Source of the DNA: Parahoeflea alexandrii
GTDB lineage: Bacteria; Pseudomonadota; Alphaproteobacteria; Rhizobiales; Rhizobiaceae
DNA: 64,000 nt
Direction: 5' to 3'
Assembly: GCF_024105735.1 (NCBI RefSeq)
Contig: NZ_JAAAML010000001.1
Location: 186,001 to 250,000, forward strand
Below, in pieces: positions 1 through 8,540 of the stretch. Made by a program: the position numbers and the translations under genes. The notes beneath the pieces are model-generated. The model saw only the letters and a program-made list of their open reading frames with translations. It was not told where the DNA came from and made no database searches. The stretch's first letter is position 1; each line of letters begins with the position of its first letter.

Positions 1-1
1 G

Positions 2-601
2 GTTATGGAAGATGTCGGCTACACCGGCCTGGGCTACTGGTCCTCAGGCCTGAAGCAGTTCTCTGCCAACAAGCCGCTGCTGGTGCCTTCGGATGCCGAT
101 GGCCTGAAGTTCCGCGTTCAGACCTCGGACGTTGCCGTGGCAATGATCGAAGCCATGGGTGGTTCCGCCCAGAAGCTTGCTTTCAAGGAAGTCTACGGCG
201 CGCTGCAGACCGGCGTTGTCGACGGGCAGGAAAATTCCTGGTCGAACATCTACACCCAGAAGTTCTTCGAAGTGCAGGATGGCGTTACCGAAACCAACCA
301 CCAGCTGCTGGCCTACCTTCTGGTGACCTCGACGGAATGGCTCAACAGCCTTGACGCCGATGTGCGTGACCAGTTCGTCTCCATCGTCAACGATGTGACC
401 AACGAAGCCAATGCTTCGGTCGCTGCCAAGGAAGCAGCCAACCGCCAGAACATTCTGGATGCCGGTGGCACCATCCGCGAACTCGATGCTGCGCAGCGCA
501 AGGCATGGGTCGATGCGATGAAGCCGGTGTGGTCGAAGTTCGAAGGCGATATCGGCACCGACCTGATCGATGCCGCCGTGGCTTCGAACGACGCCAGCTA
601 A
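2..601 (+). CDS. dctP: TRAP C4-dicarboxylate-binding protein DctP, C-terminal part (gene starts before the window)
   Basis: This is the periplasmic binding protein of a tripartite ATP-independent (TRAP) transporter. It captures a carboxylate and hands it to the DctQ-DctM permease. About 199 C-terminal residues are present, while the family is usually about 330, so the signal peptide and first lobe lie outside the window. The family motif KFRVQTSDVAVAMIEAMGG near residue 37 contains the substrate-carboxylate Arg (K-F-R). It is followed by EVYGALQTGVVDGQENSWSN, the most conserved DctP stretch. This region resembles classical DctP (C4-dicarboxylate) more than the TakP-type protein at 22.97 kb. 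dctQ and dctM follow on the same strand. The substrate is inferred from family likeness only. Confidence 0.93.
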   Translation, partial: VMEDVGYTGLGYWSSGLKQFSANKPLLVPSDADGLKFRVQTSDVAVAMIEAMGGSAQKLAFKEVYGALQTGVVDGQENSWSNIYTQKFFEVQDGVTETNHQLLAYLLVTSTEWLNSLDADVRDQFVSIVNDVTNEANASVAAKEAANRQNILDAGGTIRELDAAQRKAWVDAMKPVWSKFEGDIGTDLIDAAVASNDAS

Positions 602-623
602 ACAAGACGCGAGCTCGAAAAAA

Positions 624-653
624 GGGTGGACCCGGGAAAGGCCGGGTCCACCC
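624..653 (+). promoter_or_regulatory. intercistronic stem-loop between dctP and dctQ
   Basis: A perfect 12-bp inverted repeat (624-635 GGGTGGACCCGG, 642-653 CCGGGTCCACCC) with a 6-base loop starts 22 bases after the dctP stop codon. No T-tract follows, so it is probably not a full terminator. Hairpins placed after a binding-protein gene and before its permease genes commonly protect the upstream mRNA or attenuate read-through, giving more binding protein than permease. That role is inferred here. Confidence 0.7.
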
Positions 654-691
654 CGACGACGGCTGGGGCATCCGGCATCCTGGGGGACGCA

Positions 692-1372
692 ATGAATATC
701 TATCTGCCTTACATCATCATGGGCGCGGTGATTGCGCTTTTCTGGCTTGCGGAACGCCGCAACCCGGATGCGGTCACCCGGTTTGAAGAAAACGTGCTGG
801 CTTTTCTTCTGGCGCTCATCACGATTGTTTCCTTCACACAGGTGGTGGCCCGCTACGGCTTCAACAGCGGCTGGACCGGAGCGCTGGAATTCACCCGGAT
901 CCTGTTTGCGTGGATGATCCTGTTCGGGATGAGTTATGGGCTCAAGCAGGGCATGCATTTGGGCGTCGACGCGCTGCTGCGGCTGTTTCCCAAACCGGTG
1001 TTCCGGTTCTTCGCCATCTTCGGCGCTGTCTGCGCCTTTCTCTATGCCGCCATTCTGATCGAATCGGCATGGCTCGGGATCTTCGGCGCCAACACCAGCG
1101 GCGGCGCGATGGTTTACTGGGCGAAATTCTTCCAGATCGGCATCGGCCTCGATGACCTGCGCTATCCGGAATGGATGCAGGAGACATTCGGCCTGAAGGA
1201 GCGGGTGCAGCGCTGGATTGCCTACCTCATTCTGCCGATCGGACTGGGCCTTTTCGGTTTTCGTGCGCTGCAGGCCATGGTGGCCATCTGGCGCGGTGAC
1301 CGTGAGCTGATCATTGCCGGACATGAGGCGGAAGACCTCGTTGCCGAAAACCGCAACGTGCTGAAGGACTGA
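692..1372 (+). CDS. dctQ: TRAP transporter small permease DctQ
   Basis: This is the small four-helix membrane subunit of the TRAP transporter, which bridges the binding protein and DctM. It has 226 residues. The start at 692 is chosen because GGGGGA lies just upstream and the protein then opens directly into a membrane segment (MNIYLPYIIMGAVIALFWL). A GTG at 626 would add about 22 residues encoded by the intercistronic hairpin. Further hydrophobic segments lie near residues 30-55, 85-115 and 170-200. The motif LEFTRILFAWMILFGMSYGL is typical of the family. The gene ends 6 bases before dctM, so the two are surely co-transcribed. At 226 residues it is longer than many DctQ proteins (about 160-200), with an extra loop near residues 130-170. 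Confidence 0.9.
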   Translation: MNIYLPYIIMGAVIALFWLAERRNPDAVTRFEENVLAFLLALITIVSFTQVVARYGFNSGWTGALEFTRILFAWMILFGMSYGLKQGMHLGVDALLRLFPKPVFRFFAIFGAVCAFLYAAILIESAWLGIFGANTSGGAMVYWAKFFQIGIGLDDLRYPEWMQETFGLKERVQRWIAYLILPIGLGLFGFRALQAMVAIWRGDRELIIAGHEAEDLVAENRNVLKD

Positions 1373-1378
1373 TCCGTC

Positions 1379-2995
1379 ATGGAAACCGCAATTCTCTTCA
1401 TTCTCGTCCTCGGGCTTCTGTTTGTCGGCGTGCCGGTTGCAGTGTCGCTGGGTCTTTCCTCGATCATCCTGATCGCCTTCTTTTCCGCCGACTCGATGTC
1501 CTCGGTCGCCATCCAGCTGTTCACTGCCGCGCAGAACTACACATTGCTTGCCATTCCGTTCTTCGTGCTGGCCTCGGCGTTCATGTCGACCGGGGGCGTG
1601 GCCAAGCGTATCATACGCTTTGCCATTGCAACGGTGGGGCATTTTCGCGGTGGCCTGGCCATGGCGAGCGTGCTCGCCTGCATGCTTTTTGCCGCACTGT
1701 CCGGGTCTTCCCCGGCTACCGTGGTGGCGATCGGCACCATTGCCATCGCCGGGATGCGGCAGGTTGGATACTCCAAGGAGTTCGCGGCCGGCATCATTGC
1801 CAATGCGGGAACGCTCGGAATTCTGATTCCGCCATCGATCGTCATGGTGGTCTATGCCGCGGCCACGGATGTGTCGGTCGGTCGCATGTTCCTTGCCGGT
1901 GTGATCCCGGGCATTCTTGCCGGTCTCATGCTGATGATCGCGATCTACATCGTGGCGCGGATCAAGGGTCTGCCGTCTGAACCCTGGCGTGGATTTGGCG
2001 AAATCGTCGCCGGCGGCAAGGACGCAGGCTGGGGCCTGTTCCTGATCATCATCATCATTGGTGGCATCTATGGCGGCGTCTTCACGCCTACCGAGGCTGC
2101 GGCCGTGGCTGCGATCTACTCGTTCTTCATTGCCATCTTCATCTATCGCGACATGGGGCCCATGGCGGGCATCACATGGGTCAACGATACGGATTCGCGC
2201 CGGGCACGCGCCGGCTTTTCGGGTCTGGTCTATGCGGTGGCGTTCTATTTCGTCTGGATGATCCTGTCGTTCTTTGCCACAAGTGGTTCCGAGACGGTCA
2301 CCTTTGCCGGTCGCTCAAACCTGGGACTTGCGATTTCGCTCTTCATTCTCGTGGCCTACACTGCCTGGCGCGGTGAAAAGGGAATTGCCGGTGTGCCTGC
2401 CGCGCTGATGGCCGGCTTGCCGATCTGGGGCCGCAACCTGTCGCTGATGGGCCGGAATTTCGGCCGCGCCTTCTTCAACGAAGACACGCGCAAGGTGATG
2501 GTCGACGCTTCCAAGACCACCATCATGCTGATGTTCATCATCGTCAACGCCCTGTTGTTCGCCCACGTGCTGACGTCCGAGCGCATTCCCGACGCCATCA
2601 CCGATTTGATGCTGGGCTACGGCTTCACCTGGTTCACTTTCCTGATCGCGGTCAATATCCTGCTGTTGATCGGTGGACAGTTCATGGAACCGTCGGGCCT
2701 GCTGCTGATCGTGGCGCCGGTTGTGTTTCCGATCGCGATGGAACTGGGTGTCGATCCGGTACATCTCGGCATCATCATGGTGGTCAACATGGAGATCGGC
2801 ATGATCACGCCGCCGATCGGGCTCAACCTGTTTGTCACCTCCGGGATTACCGGGATGAGCCTGGTGCAGGTGGTGCGCGCGGCGCTGCCGTTCGTTGCGG
2901 TGCTTTTCCTGTTCCTGATCATCGTGACCTATGTGCCGGCGATCTCCACATGGTTGCCCTACAGTCTGATGGGGCCAGAGATCGTGACCAGATAG
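1379..2995 (+). CDS. dctM: TRAP transporter large permease DctM (with internal insertion)
   Basis: This is the large membrane subunit of the TRAP transporter and forms the Na+-coupled transport path. It has 538 residues, against about 425-440 for a typical DctM. Family motifs are present: the GSSPATVVAIG-type loop near residue 109, ANAGTLGILIPPS near 141, TPTEAAAVAA near 236, and the second-half counterparts near 430-490 (GGQFMEPSG, ITPPIGLNLF). The extra length is an insertion at about residues 262-362 that carries two predicted membrane segments (near 281-300 and 314-330). AAGGA precedes the ATG. The gene ends 45 bases before a strong terminator, closing the dctPQM operon. Confidence 0.93.
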   Translation: METAILFILVLGLLFVGVPVAVSLGLSSIILIAFFSADSMSSVAIQLFTAAQNYTLLAIPFFVLASAFMSTGGVAKRIIRFAIATVGHFRGGLAMASVLACMLFAALSGSSPATVVAIGTIAIAGMRQVGYSKEFAAGIIANAGTLGILIPPSIVMVVYAAATDVSVGRMFLAGVIPGILAGLMLMIAIYIVARIKGLPSEPWRGFGEIVAGGKDAGWGLFLIIIIIGGIYGGVFTPTEAAAVAAIYSFFIAIFIYRDMGPMAGITWVNDTDSRRARAGFSGLVYAVAFYFVWMILSFFATSGSETVTFAGRSNLGLAISLFILVAYTAWRGEKGIAGVPAALMAGLPIWGRNLSLMGRNFGRAFFNEDTRKVMVDASKTTIMLMFIIVNALLFAHVLTSERIPDAITDLMLGYGFTWFTFLIAVNILLLIGGQFMEPSGLLLIVAPVVFPIAMELGVDPVHLGIIMVVNMEIGMITPPIGLNLFVTSGITGMSLVQVVRAALPFVAVLFLFLIIVTYVPAISTWLPYSLMGPEIVTR

Positions 2996-3040
2996 GCAAG
3001 TTGGGTGCCTCAGACAAAGAAAACCCAAAACCAGACTTCT

Positions 3041-3065
3041 CGGGGCGCGAAAGCGCCCCGTTTTT
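3041..3065 (+). terminator. Rho-independent terminator of the dctPQM operon
   Basis: An 8-bp GC stem (CGGGGCGC / GCGCCCCG) with a GAAA tetraloop is followed by TTTTTC. Confidence 0.92.
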
Positions 3066-3206
3066 CATTTGGGGCCGATGCAGGCGGACATGCCAATGGT
3101 TGGGCAACGCTTCGGTCTCGATCAGCTTCCGTGATGGCTGGCTTCAGAAAAAGTCATTGTTTGCCGCGTTGTGCTTGCCCCGGTCCGGTGCAATGCTGCC
3201 GCCACA

Positions 3207-3827
3207 ATGAGCGATATCAACTTTCCCCTGATCCTGACTGCGGCCTTGCTGGCGACTGCCAGCCCGGGTCCCTCCACCCTTGCGATTGCCGGAACCGCTA
3301 TGGCCCACGGGCGTGCGCAGGCGCTGGCGCTGGTGGCAGGTATCGCCTGTGGTTCCTGGAGCTGGTCTGTCGCCGCCGCGCTTGGGCTTGGCGCGCTGAT
3401 GCAAGCCAATGCCTGGGTCTTCGAAGTGCTGCGCTATTGCGGTGCCGGTTACCTTCTGTTTCTGGCTTACAAGAGCGCCCGCAGCGCGCTATCTCCGGGT
3501 CATGCAAAGCTCCGTTCGGTTTCCGTGGGAAGTTACCGCGCTTCCTATGGCAAGGGGCTGGCGATGCATCTGACCAATCCCAAGGCGATCCTGTTCTTCG
3601 GAGCATTGTTTTCGGTCGGTGTGCCAGTCACAGCCTCGCCGCTTGAGATCGGCTTGGTGGTGGTTGTCGTCGGCTTGCAGAGCCTAGCGGTTTTTGCGGC
3701 CTACGCGCTGATGTTTTCCAGCAGCCGGATCGTGGCGATGTATCTGCGTATGCGACGGTGGTTCGAAGGCGCGTTTGCCGTCGCGTTCGGCCTCGCCGGG
3801 ATAACGCTTCTCACCCGGCGGATGTGA
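3207..3827 (+). CDS. LysE/RhtB-family amino acid exporter
   Basis: This is an inner-membrane exporter of amino acids or derivatives in the LysE/RhtB family. It has 206 residues, the usual family length. The start at 3207 (MSDINFPLIL) places a short N-terminus before the first membrane helix, as in relatives. The in-frame upstream extension to 3171 has no recognisable role. The family signature A-S-P-G-P-S-T-L lies near residues 17-24 and the second-half motif HLTNPKAILFFGALF near 117-131. Five to six hydrophobic segments cover the chain. It stands alone after the dct terminator. The substrate cannot be told from sequence. Confidence 0.88.
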   Translation: MSDINFPLILTAALLATASPGPSTLAIAGTAMAHGRAQALALVAGIACGSWSWSVAAALGLGALMQANAWVFEVLRYCGAGYLLFLAYKSARSALSPGHAKLRSVSVGSYRASYGKGLAMHLTNPKAILFFGALFSVGVPVTASPLEIGLVVVVVGLQSLAVFAAYALMFSSSRIVAMYLRMRRWFEGAFAVAFGLAGITLLTRRM

Positions 3828-4001
3828 CGCCGCTGCCTGCCAGAGGCCTGCACTGGTGAACCATTACCGATCCCGAATTGGCGCATTCTGGAAGCTGCAG
3901 GTCAAATCAGGCCATCGGGCGTTTAGACGTCGTTAACCTTTGAAGCGCACCCTGATCCTCAGACATGCCCCTTCACTCCTCCCAAGAACGGCATGACGGA
4001 T

Positions 4002-4023
4002 AAGGGCGGCGAAAGCCGCCCTT
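4002..4023 (-). terminator. stem-loop after the aminotransferase gene
   Basis: A 9-bp perfect inverted repeat (AAGGGCGGC / GCCGCCCTT) with a four-base GAAA loop begins 16 bases beyond the aminotransferase stop codon. The T-tract is poor on either strand, so it is a weak or Rho-assisted terminator at best. The rest of 3828-4001 holds no gene that I can support. It contains a GTTAACCTT motif at 3932-3940 (see findings). Confidence 0.5.
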
Positions 4024-4038
4024 GATCTGTGGACCGTA

Positions 4039-5217
4039 TCAGGTCTTGCCAGCAGCGAGGAACTCACCGACCCTCTTGATCGCGCTTTCGATGTTCTCGT
4101 CGGAATTGGCGCAGGACACCCGGATGTAGCCCTCTCCGAGGATGCCGAAATCAGGCCCTCCGATCAGGGCTACCCCCGCTTCTTCAAGCAATGCGCTCGC
4201 AAGCTTCTTGGACTTCCAGCCGGTGGCCGAAATGTTCGGGAATGCGTAGAAGGCGCCTTTTGGCAGAATGCACGAGACACCGGGCAAATCGTTGAGCAGG
4301 TCGGTGACCAGCCGGCGGCGGCGGTCAAAAGCCGTGAGCATCTCGGCCACCGCGTCCTGCGGTCCGTCGATTGCGGCGATACCGGCGAATTGAGACGGCG
4401 CGTTGACGCATGACCAGCAGTTGACCGCGAGCTTGCGAACATAACCGATCAGGCTGTCGGGCCAGATCGACCAGCCCATGCGCCAGCCGGTCATGGCCCA
4501 GGTCTTGGACCAGCCATTGAGCACGATCAGCCGGTCGCGGATTTCAGGATAGGTCAGCAGCGAGGTATGGCTCTCGCCGTCATAGGTCATCACATCGTAG
4601 ATCTCATCGGACAGGATGGCGACCTGCGGGTGTGCGGCGAGGCCCGCCACTAGCTTGTCGATTTCCGCCTTTGGCGTGACGCCGCCGGTCGGGTTTGCGG
4701 GTGAGTTCAGAATCAGCAGCCGTGTCTGCGGCGTGATCAGAGCCAGGGTCTCTTCGGCCGAGAAGGCGAAGCCGTTTTCTTCGCGCATCGGCACGGGAAT
4801 CGGGTTTGCGCCGACATGCTCGATCATCGAGCGATAGATCGGAAAGCCGGGGTCCGGATACAGGATATCGACACCCGCTTCGCCCAGCATGCGGATGGCT
4901 GCGTACATGGTGGGCTTGCCGCCCGGCATGATCATCACGCTGTCGGGCGAGATCTCGACGCCGGTCATGAAATGGGTGCGGCGGCATACGGCTTCGCGTG
5001 TCTGAAGAAGGCCGTTGGCCGGGGTGTAGCCGTGATGGCCGTCGCGCAGGGCTTTTACCGCTGCCTCGACGATATGCCCCGGAGTTTTGAAGTCGGGCTG
5101 TCCGATGCCGAGGTTGATGATGTCGCGGCCCTGGTTGGCAAGTTCGGTGGCGCGCGCCAGAACGGCGAAGGCATTTTCCTCGCCGATGCGGTCGAAGGCT
5201 GCAACTGGATGGATCAT
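4039..5217 (-). CDS. class I/II PLP-dependent aminotransferase (aspartate aminotransferase-like)
   Basis: This is a cytosolic fold-type I PLP enzyme that transfers amino groups between an amino acid and a 2-oxo acid. It has 392 residues from 5217. The PLP lysine is in NGWSKTWAMTGWRMGW (Lys about 238). NSPANPTGG near 171, SDEIYDVMTYDG near 203 and the C-terminal Arg in YIRVSCANSDENIE (about 371-384), which binds the substrate carboxylate, are all present. The start at 5217 has AGGAAA 8 bases upstream. An ATG at 5262 would add 15 residues that look untranslated. The gene is divergent from the GNAT pair at 5300. The substrate is not assignable beyond an aspartate/aromatic/alanine-type aminotransferase. 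Confidence 0.9.
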   Translation of the reverse strand: MIHPVAAFDRIGEENAFAVLARATELANQGRDIINLGIGQPDFKTPGHIVEAAVKALRDGHHGYTPANGLLQTREAVCRRTHFMTGVEISPDSVMIMPGGKPTMYAAIRMLGEAGVDILYPDPGFPIYRSMIEHVGANPIPVPMREENGFAFSAEETLALITPQTRLLILNSPANPTGGVTPKAEIDKLVAGLAAHPQVAILSDEIYDVMTYDGESHTSLLTYPEIRDRLIVLNGWSKTWAMTGWRMGWSIWPDSLIGYVRKLAVNCWSCVNAPSQFAGIAAIDGPQDAVAEMLTAFDRRRRLVTDLLNDLPGVSCILPKGAFYAFPNISATGWKSKKLASALLEEAGVALIGGPDFGILGEGYIRVSCANSDENIESAIKRVGEFLAAGKT

Positions 5218-5299
5218 CGTGGTTTTCCTGCCGAAGGTGGTTGTCTTGTCCGCTGAACTCATGTCCTATCCCGGCGCGAATTTCAATTCAGGTGGCAAA

Positions 5300-5980
5300 A
5301 TGCGTGATTTGAGCAAATGGACGCCGAGGGCGGCGCCGGCGGGTTTTTCGTCGACGGGGCGTTACGTGATGGTCGAACCCTACAGGCGCGAGGTCCATGA
5401 AACGATCTTGTGGAACGCTCTCGGCGGGGCAGGCGTCAGCGAGCTGATCCGCTATTTTCCGAACGGCCCCTATGCGGAGCCGTCCCAGCTGTGTGACTGG
5501 CTGGACCGGTCACAGCGCGAGCTCGGATGGGTGACCTGTATTTTCCGCAGCCGGACAACTGGTGACATCGTCGGCATGGCATCGCTGATGCGGCCCGATC
5601 CGGCGAACGGGGTGGTCGAAGTCGGTTCGGTGGCGCATGGCGCAGCGATGGCGCGAACCCCGATGTCGACCGAAGCACACTACCTGATGGCGCGGCACGT
5701 CTTCGATGATCTCGACTACCGCCGGTACGAATGGAAGTGCCACAACGAGAATGGACCTTCCAAGGTTACCGCCGCCCGGCTTGGCTTCCAGTTCGAAGGC
5801 GTTTTTCGCCAGCACATCGTGTCGAAGGGCGCCAATCGCGATACTGCCTGGTTCTCGATGATTGACGGCGAGTGGCCGGCTCTCAAGACGGCCTTCGAGG
5901 CGTGGCTCGAACCGTCTAATTTCAATCAGGATGGAGCGCAGAAAAGACGGCTGGAGGACATCAGGGCAGGGCAGGTCTGA
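5300..5980 (+). CDS. GNAT N-acetyltransferase, RimJ/RimL type
   Basis: This is an acetyl-CoA-dependent N-acetyltransferase of the RimJ/RimL-like group (Acetyltransf_3 fold). It has 226 residues. The N-terminal strand reads GRYVMVEPYRREVHETILW, followed by GDIVGMASLMRPDPANGVVE (near 98-117), the core strand pair. YEWKCHNENGPSKVTAARLG (about 146-165) is the typical cofactor-side motif in which N and S-x-x-x-A-A-x-x-x-G-F mark the family. The start at 5300 is preceded by AGGTGG, and the reading frame upstream runs into the divergent gene. Its stop overlaps the start of the next GNAT gene by one base (TGATG), so both are translated from one mRNA. The target (protein N-terminus or small molecule) is unknown. 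Confidence 0.87.
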   Translation: MRDLSKWTPRAAPAGFSSTGRYVMVEPYRREVHETILWNALGGAGVSELIRYFPNGPYAEPSQLCDWLDRSQRELGWVTCIFRSRTTGDIVGMASLMRPDPANGVVEVGSVAHGAAMARTPMSTEAHYLMARHVFDDLDYRRYEWKCHNENGPSKVTAARLGFQFEGVFRQHIVSKGANRDTAWFSMIDGEWPALKTAFEAWLEPSNFNQDGAQKRRLEDIRAGQV

Positions 5981-6444
5981 TGGACTTGCGGCGGGCCTCG
6001 ATCGAAGACCGATCACGTGTGGAGCTGTTTCAGCGAGCGGCCTACGCCCGGACAGAGGCTGCGGTCGGTGCGCGGGCCATCCCGCTCGAGTGGGACTACG
6101 GCCTGATCTTCGAGCAATGCGAGGTCTGGCTGGACGAACGCGACGGGGTGCTTGCGGGCGTGCTCATCCTGCGCGTGCTCGAGGACGAGCTTTTTCTCGA
6201 GTCCATCGCGACCGCACCGGATTTTGCGGGAACAGGTTGCGGCCGGCAGATGCTCGAAGCGACATTCCGGCGGGCGGCTGAAATCGGGCTGAACCGCGTC
6301 GGGCTGATCACCAACAGCCGTAACCCGGCGCTTGCATGGTATGGTCGCATGGGGTTTTCAGTGATCCATGAAGAGGTCGAGGAAAACCGCCGCATCGTTC
6401 ACATGACGAGGCCTGTTTCAACGCTTAGAGCGTCCCAAGGATGA
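5980..6444 (+). CDS. GNAT N-acetyltransferase
   Basis: This is a single-domain GNAT acetyltransferase of 154 residues. The acetyl-CoA binding segment is LFLESIATAPDFAGTGCGRQ (about residues 69-88), whose G-T-G-C-G-R-Q is a Q/R-x-x-G-x-G/A loop variant. The later TNSRNPALAWYGRMGFSVIH segment is the usual N-x-x-A-x-x-x-Y-x-x-x-G-F motif. Translational coupling to the preceding acetyltransferase (one-base overlap) suggests a shared pathway. The substrate is not identifiable. Confidence 0.86.
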   Translation: MDLRRASIEDRSRVELFQRAAYARTEAAVGARAIPLEWDYGLIFEQCEVWLDERDGVLAGVLILRVLEDELFLESIATAPDFAGTGCGRQMLEATFRRAAEIGLNRVGLITNSRNPALAWYGRMGFSVIHEEVEENRRIVHMTRPVSTLRASQG

Positions 6445-6543
6445 ATTTCGGGCATCGGAAGCTTCATGTCGAGCCGAAGGTGTTGCAGTGAAGCCGAAAA
6501 GGTCTATCTGGTGCAGGAGCACCGATTGCAAAGGAACATGCTC

Positions 6544-6768
6544 ATGAGCGAACCGACGACCTCCAACCGCTCTGCCGCGATCGCCGCAGCGGTGATCCTG
6601 CTCGGCACGGGGCTGGTGTTCTATTTCATGCCGGCGATGATGGTGTCGCTTTCTGAAATATCGCCGTGGTTGTCCTATGCGCTGGCGATTTCGTTCGTGC
6701 TCGCGTTTTTCGCGGTGTTCTGGCTGCGTGGCAGGCGCCAGCGCAAGGACCAGGGGACGACAGACTAA
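6544..6768 (+). CDS. small two-helix membrane protein of unknown function
   Basis: This encodes a 74-residue protein with two hydrophobic segments (about residues 11-31 and 38-59) and a basic, charged C-terminus (RGRRQRKDQ). The start at 6544 has AAGGAA 7 bases upstream. An ATG two codons earlier (6538) is too close to that site. It is convergent with the metal exporter gene, with only 6 bases between the stop codons. I recognise no family. Its reality rests on the ribosome binding site and the clear membrane-protein composition. Confidence 0.62.
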   Translation: MSEPTTSNRSAAIAAAVILLGTGLVFYFMPAMMVSLSEISPWLSYALAISFVLAFFAVFWLRGRRQRKDQGTTD

Positions 6769-6774
6769 TTCCGG

Positions 6775-7791
6775 TCAGGCCTGCAGCGAGGCGGCAAGCA
6801 GCAGAAGTCCTAGCAGAAATACCGTAGCGGCGCCCAAGAGTTCTATGGCTGTGCCAACGGTGCCGCCCATGGAGGCGCCGGCGATACGGATCGCCGTGCC
6901 CTTGGCCAACACGGCCAGAGTTGCCAGTGCCGATACGGTAATCGCTGTTCCAAGCGCCATTGCGAAGGCCGAAGCGATGCCAGCGATCCAGAGCCCGTTG
7001 AGCATGGAGAATGTCAGAACGATGAGCGCGCCAGAACAGGGCCTGAGCCCAACGGCGATAACTGCGCTCCATGCTTCCCGTACACTGAAATCCCGGCCCG
7101 ATATCATTTTCGGATCGGGCAGGTGCGCGTGACCACAGGTCGCGCAGACTTCTCCCTCGGCATGGGTGTGATGGTGGTGATGGGCGTGGTCGTGCCCATG
7201 ATGATGACCTGCGGTCTGCGCAGCCGCCGCATGAGTGCTGATGGTCTGAGCTGCGCGCAATGAGAGCAGCTTCCGCGTGAGCAGCCACAAACCGAAGGCG
7301 GTGATCAGCGCATAGCTGGCGATTTCCATGAAATAGGTGGCGCTGGTCATCGAGATCGAGAGGCCACGCAAGAAAAAGAAAGCTGCGGCGACAACAGTCA
7401 CCGCGGTCAAGGCCTGCAGCATCGAGGAGAGAAGGGCTAGAACCACGCCGCGTTTGAGGGCCACTTCGTTGGCGATCATGTAGGAGGAGATGACTGCCTT
7501 TCCGTGACCGGGGCCGGCGGCATGAAACACGCCATAGAGAAATGACAGGCTGACGAGACCCCACATCTGCCAGGGATCAGACCGCATGGCTTTGAGGGCG
7601 CCGGTCAGCGAACGGTAAAATGCCTGCTGTTGCTGGTTGATCCAGTGCAGCACCGAGCCGCCAAAACCAGTTGGGGTGATCGCGGGTTCGGCGGAACCGA
7701 TACCAAGGGATGACTGGGCGTGCGCCGCACCTGCAAGCAGGGCAAGCGCGATGGATGCCGTCAGCAGAAAGCGCGCGGAGCCTGATTTCAT
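6775..7791 (-). CDS. NicO/RcnA-family nickel-cobalt efflux protein
   Basis: This is an inner-membrane metal exporter of the NicO family (RcnA-like, Ni2+/Co2+). It has 338 residues from 7791. The N-terminus is a signal-like segment ending AHAQSS, then a long loop, then six or so membrane helices. The histidine-rich cytoplasmic loop (HHHGHDHAHHHHHTHAEG near residues 185-202), followed by C-A-T-C-G-H, is the expected metal-sensing or metal-loading region. The helix motifs HAAGPGHGKAVISSY (near 90-104) and GLRPCSGALIVLTFS (near 230-245) are family hallmarks. Its start codon overlaps the stop of the DUF1007 gene by one base, so the two form one operon, a common pairing in alphaproteobacteria. Confidence 0.88.
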   Translation of the reverse strand: MKSGSARFLLTASIALALLAGAAHAQSSLGIGSAEPAITPTGFGGSVLHWINQQQQAFYRSLTGALKAMRSDPWQMWGLVSLSFLYGVFHAAGPGHGKAVISSYMIANEVALKRGVVLALLSSMLQALTAVTVVAAAFFFLRGLSISMTSATYFMEIASYALITAFGLWLLTRKLLSLRAAQTISTHAAAAQTAGHHHGHDHAHHHHHTHAEGEVCATCGHAHLPDPKMISGRDFSVREAWSAVIAVGLRPCSGALIVLTFSMLNGLWIAGIASAFAMALGTAITVSALATLAVLAKGTAIRIAGASMGGTVGTAIELLGAATVFLLGLLLLAASLQA

Positions 7792-8447
7792 CAGCAAGTC
7801 AGCTCCAGCCGGGTGGCGAGAAGCTTGGACAGATCGCCGCTTTGCGTGGTTTCGAAGAAGGCTTCGGTCAGCGAGGCCTGGTTCTGGGCAATGATCTCGT
7901 CCGGATCGGGCCGGACGACGTTGCGTGCGCATTGTCCCGACGAACCGCCGGTGACCATCATGTCTTCATCATTGATGAAATCCAGCGCCGCATACATTGT
8001 CGGGTCGAAAACACCGACGGCAATCTTGCCGCTTAGGCGGAGTTCCTTCGCAGGCACCACCGCAAAGAACATCAGCAACTGGCCGTCCTGGTAATCGACC
8101 TTGATGTCTTCAGGCAGTGATATGCCCGCATCCTTGCCGTCGACGGAGAGACTGACATAATAGTCGAATTCCGCCAGCGAGGCGGTCACCATGGTGCTGA
8201 TCTCGGCGAGTTCAGCTTGATCGAGCTGCAGATCACCGTTCTCGTCAAAATCGAGAAGAACGCTGGAGGAAAAGACCTCATCGAACCGCCAGACGTTGCG
8301 CAGCTCGGTGACAAGACCATCCGCGGAAGTATCAATCTCGAGGCGCGCTTCGGCGAACACGTGGGGATGGGCCGATGCAGGGGTTGCCAGAAACAAGCCT
8401 GCAAGCACCGCCAATGCCGGTAATTGCCATTTAAAGGGGTTGTTCAT
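7791..8447 (-). CDS. DUF1007-family periplasmic protein, partner of the metal exporter
   Basis: This is a secreted protein of 218 residues with a clear signal peptide (ALAVLAGLFLATPASA, cut near residue 26). The HPHVF motif right after the cleavage site is the DUF1007 signature and a candidate metal ligand. An EF-hand-like loop D-F-D-E-N-G-D-L starts at residue 66, but position 12 is Gln rather than Glu, so calcium binding is uncertain. One Cys pair (near residues 166 and 218) could form a disulfide. The start at 8447 is chosen because longer readings place 29 unrelated residues before the signal peptide. DUF1007 proteins regularly sit beside NicO exporters, which suggests a periplasmic metal-handling role. 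The exact function is unknown. Confidence 0.85.
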   Translation of the reverse strand: MNNPFKWQLPALAVLAGLFLATPASAHPHVFAEARLEIDTSADGLVTELRNVWRFDEVFSSSVLLDFDENGDLQLDQAELAEISTMVTASLAEFDYYVSLSVDGKDAGISLPEDIKVDYQDGQLLMFFAVVPAKELRLSGKIAVGVFDPTMYAALDFINDEDMMVTGGSSGQCARNVVRPDPDEIIAQNQASLTEAFFETTQSGDLSKLLATRLELTC

Positions 8448-8540
8448 GGTGTCCCGACCTGTCGATGATTTCGGTTCAGTTCCCGTGGCACAGAATATGG
8501 ACGAAATTTCGGCACACGCCAGATCCCGCGACAATTGGAA

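Noticed and set aside
44-1642. 532-codon minus-strand frame over dctP-dctQ-dctM
   Set aside because: It crosses three real genes and two gene boundaries and has no family motifs.
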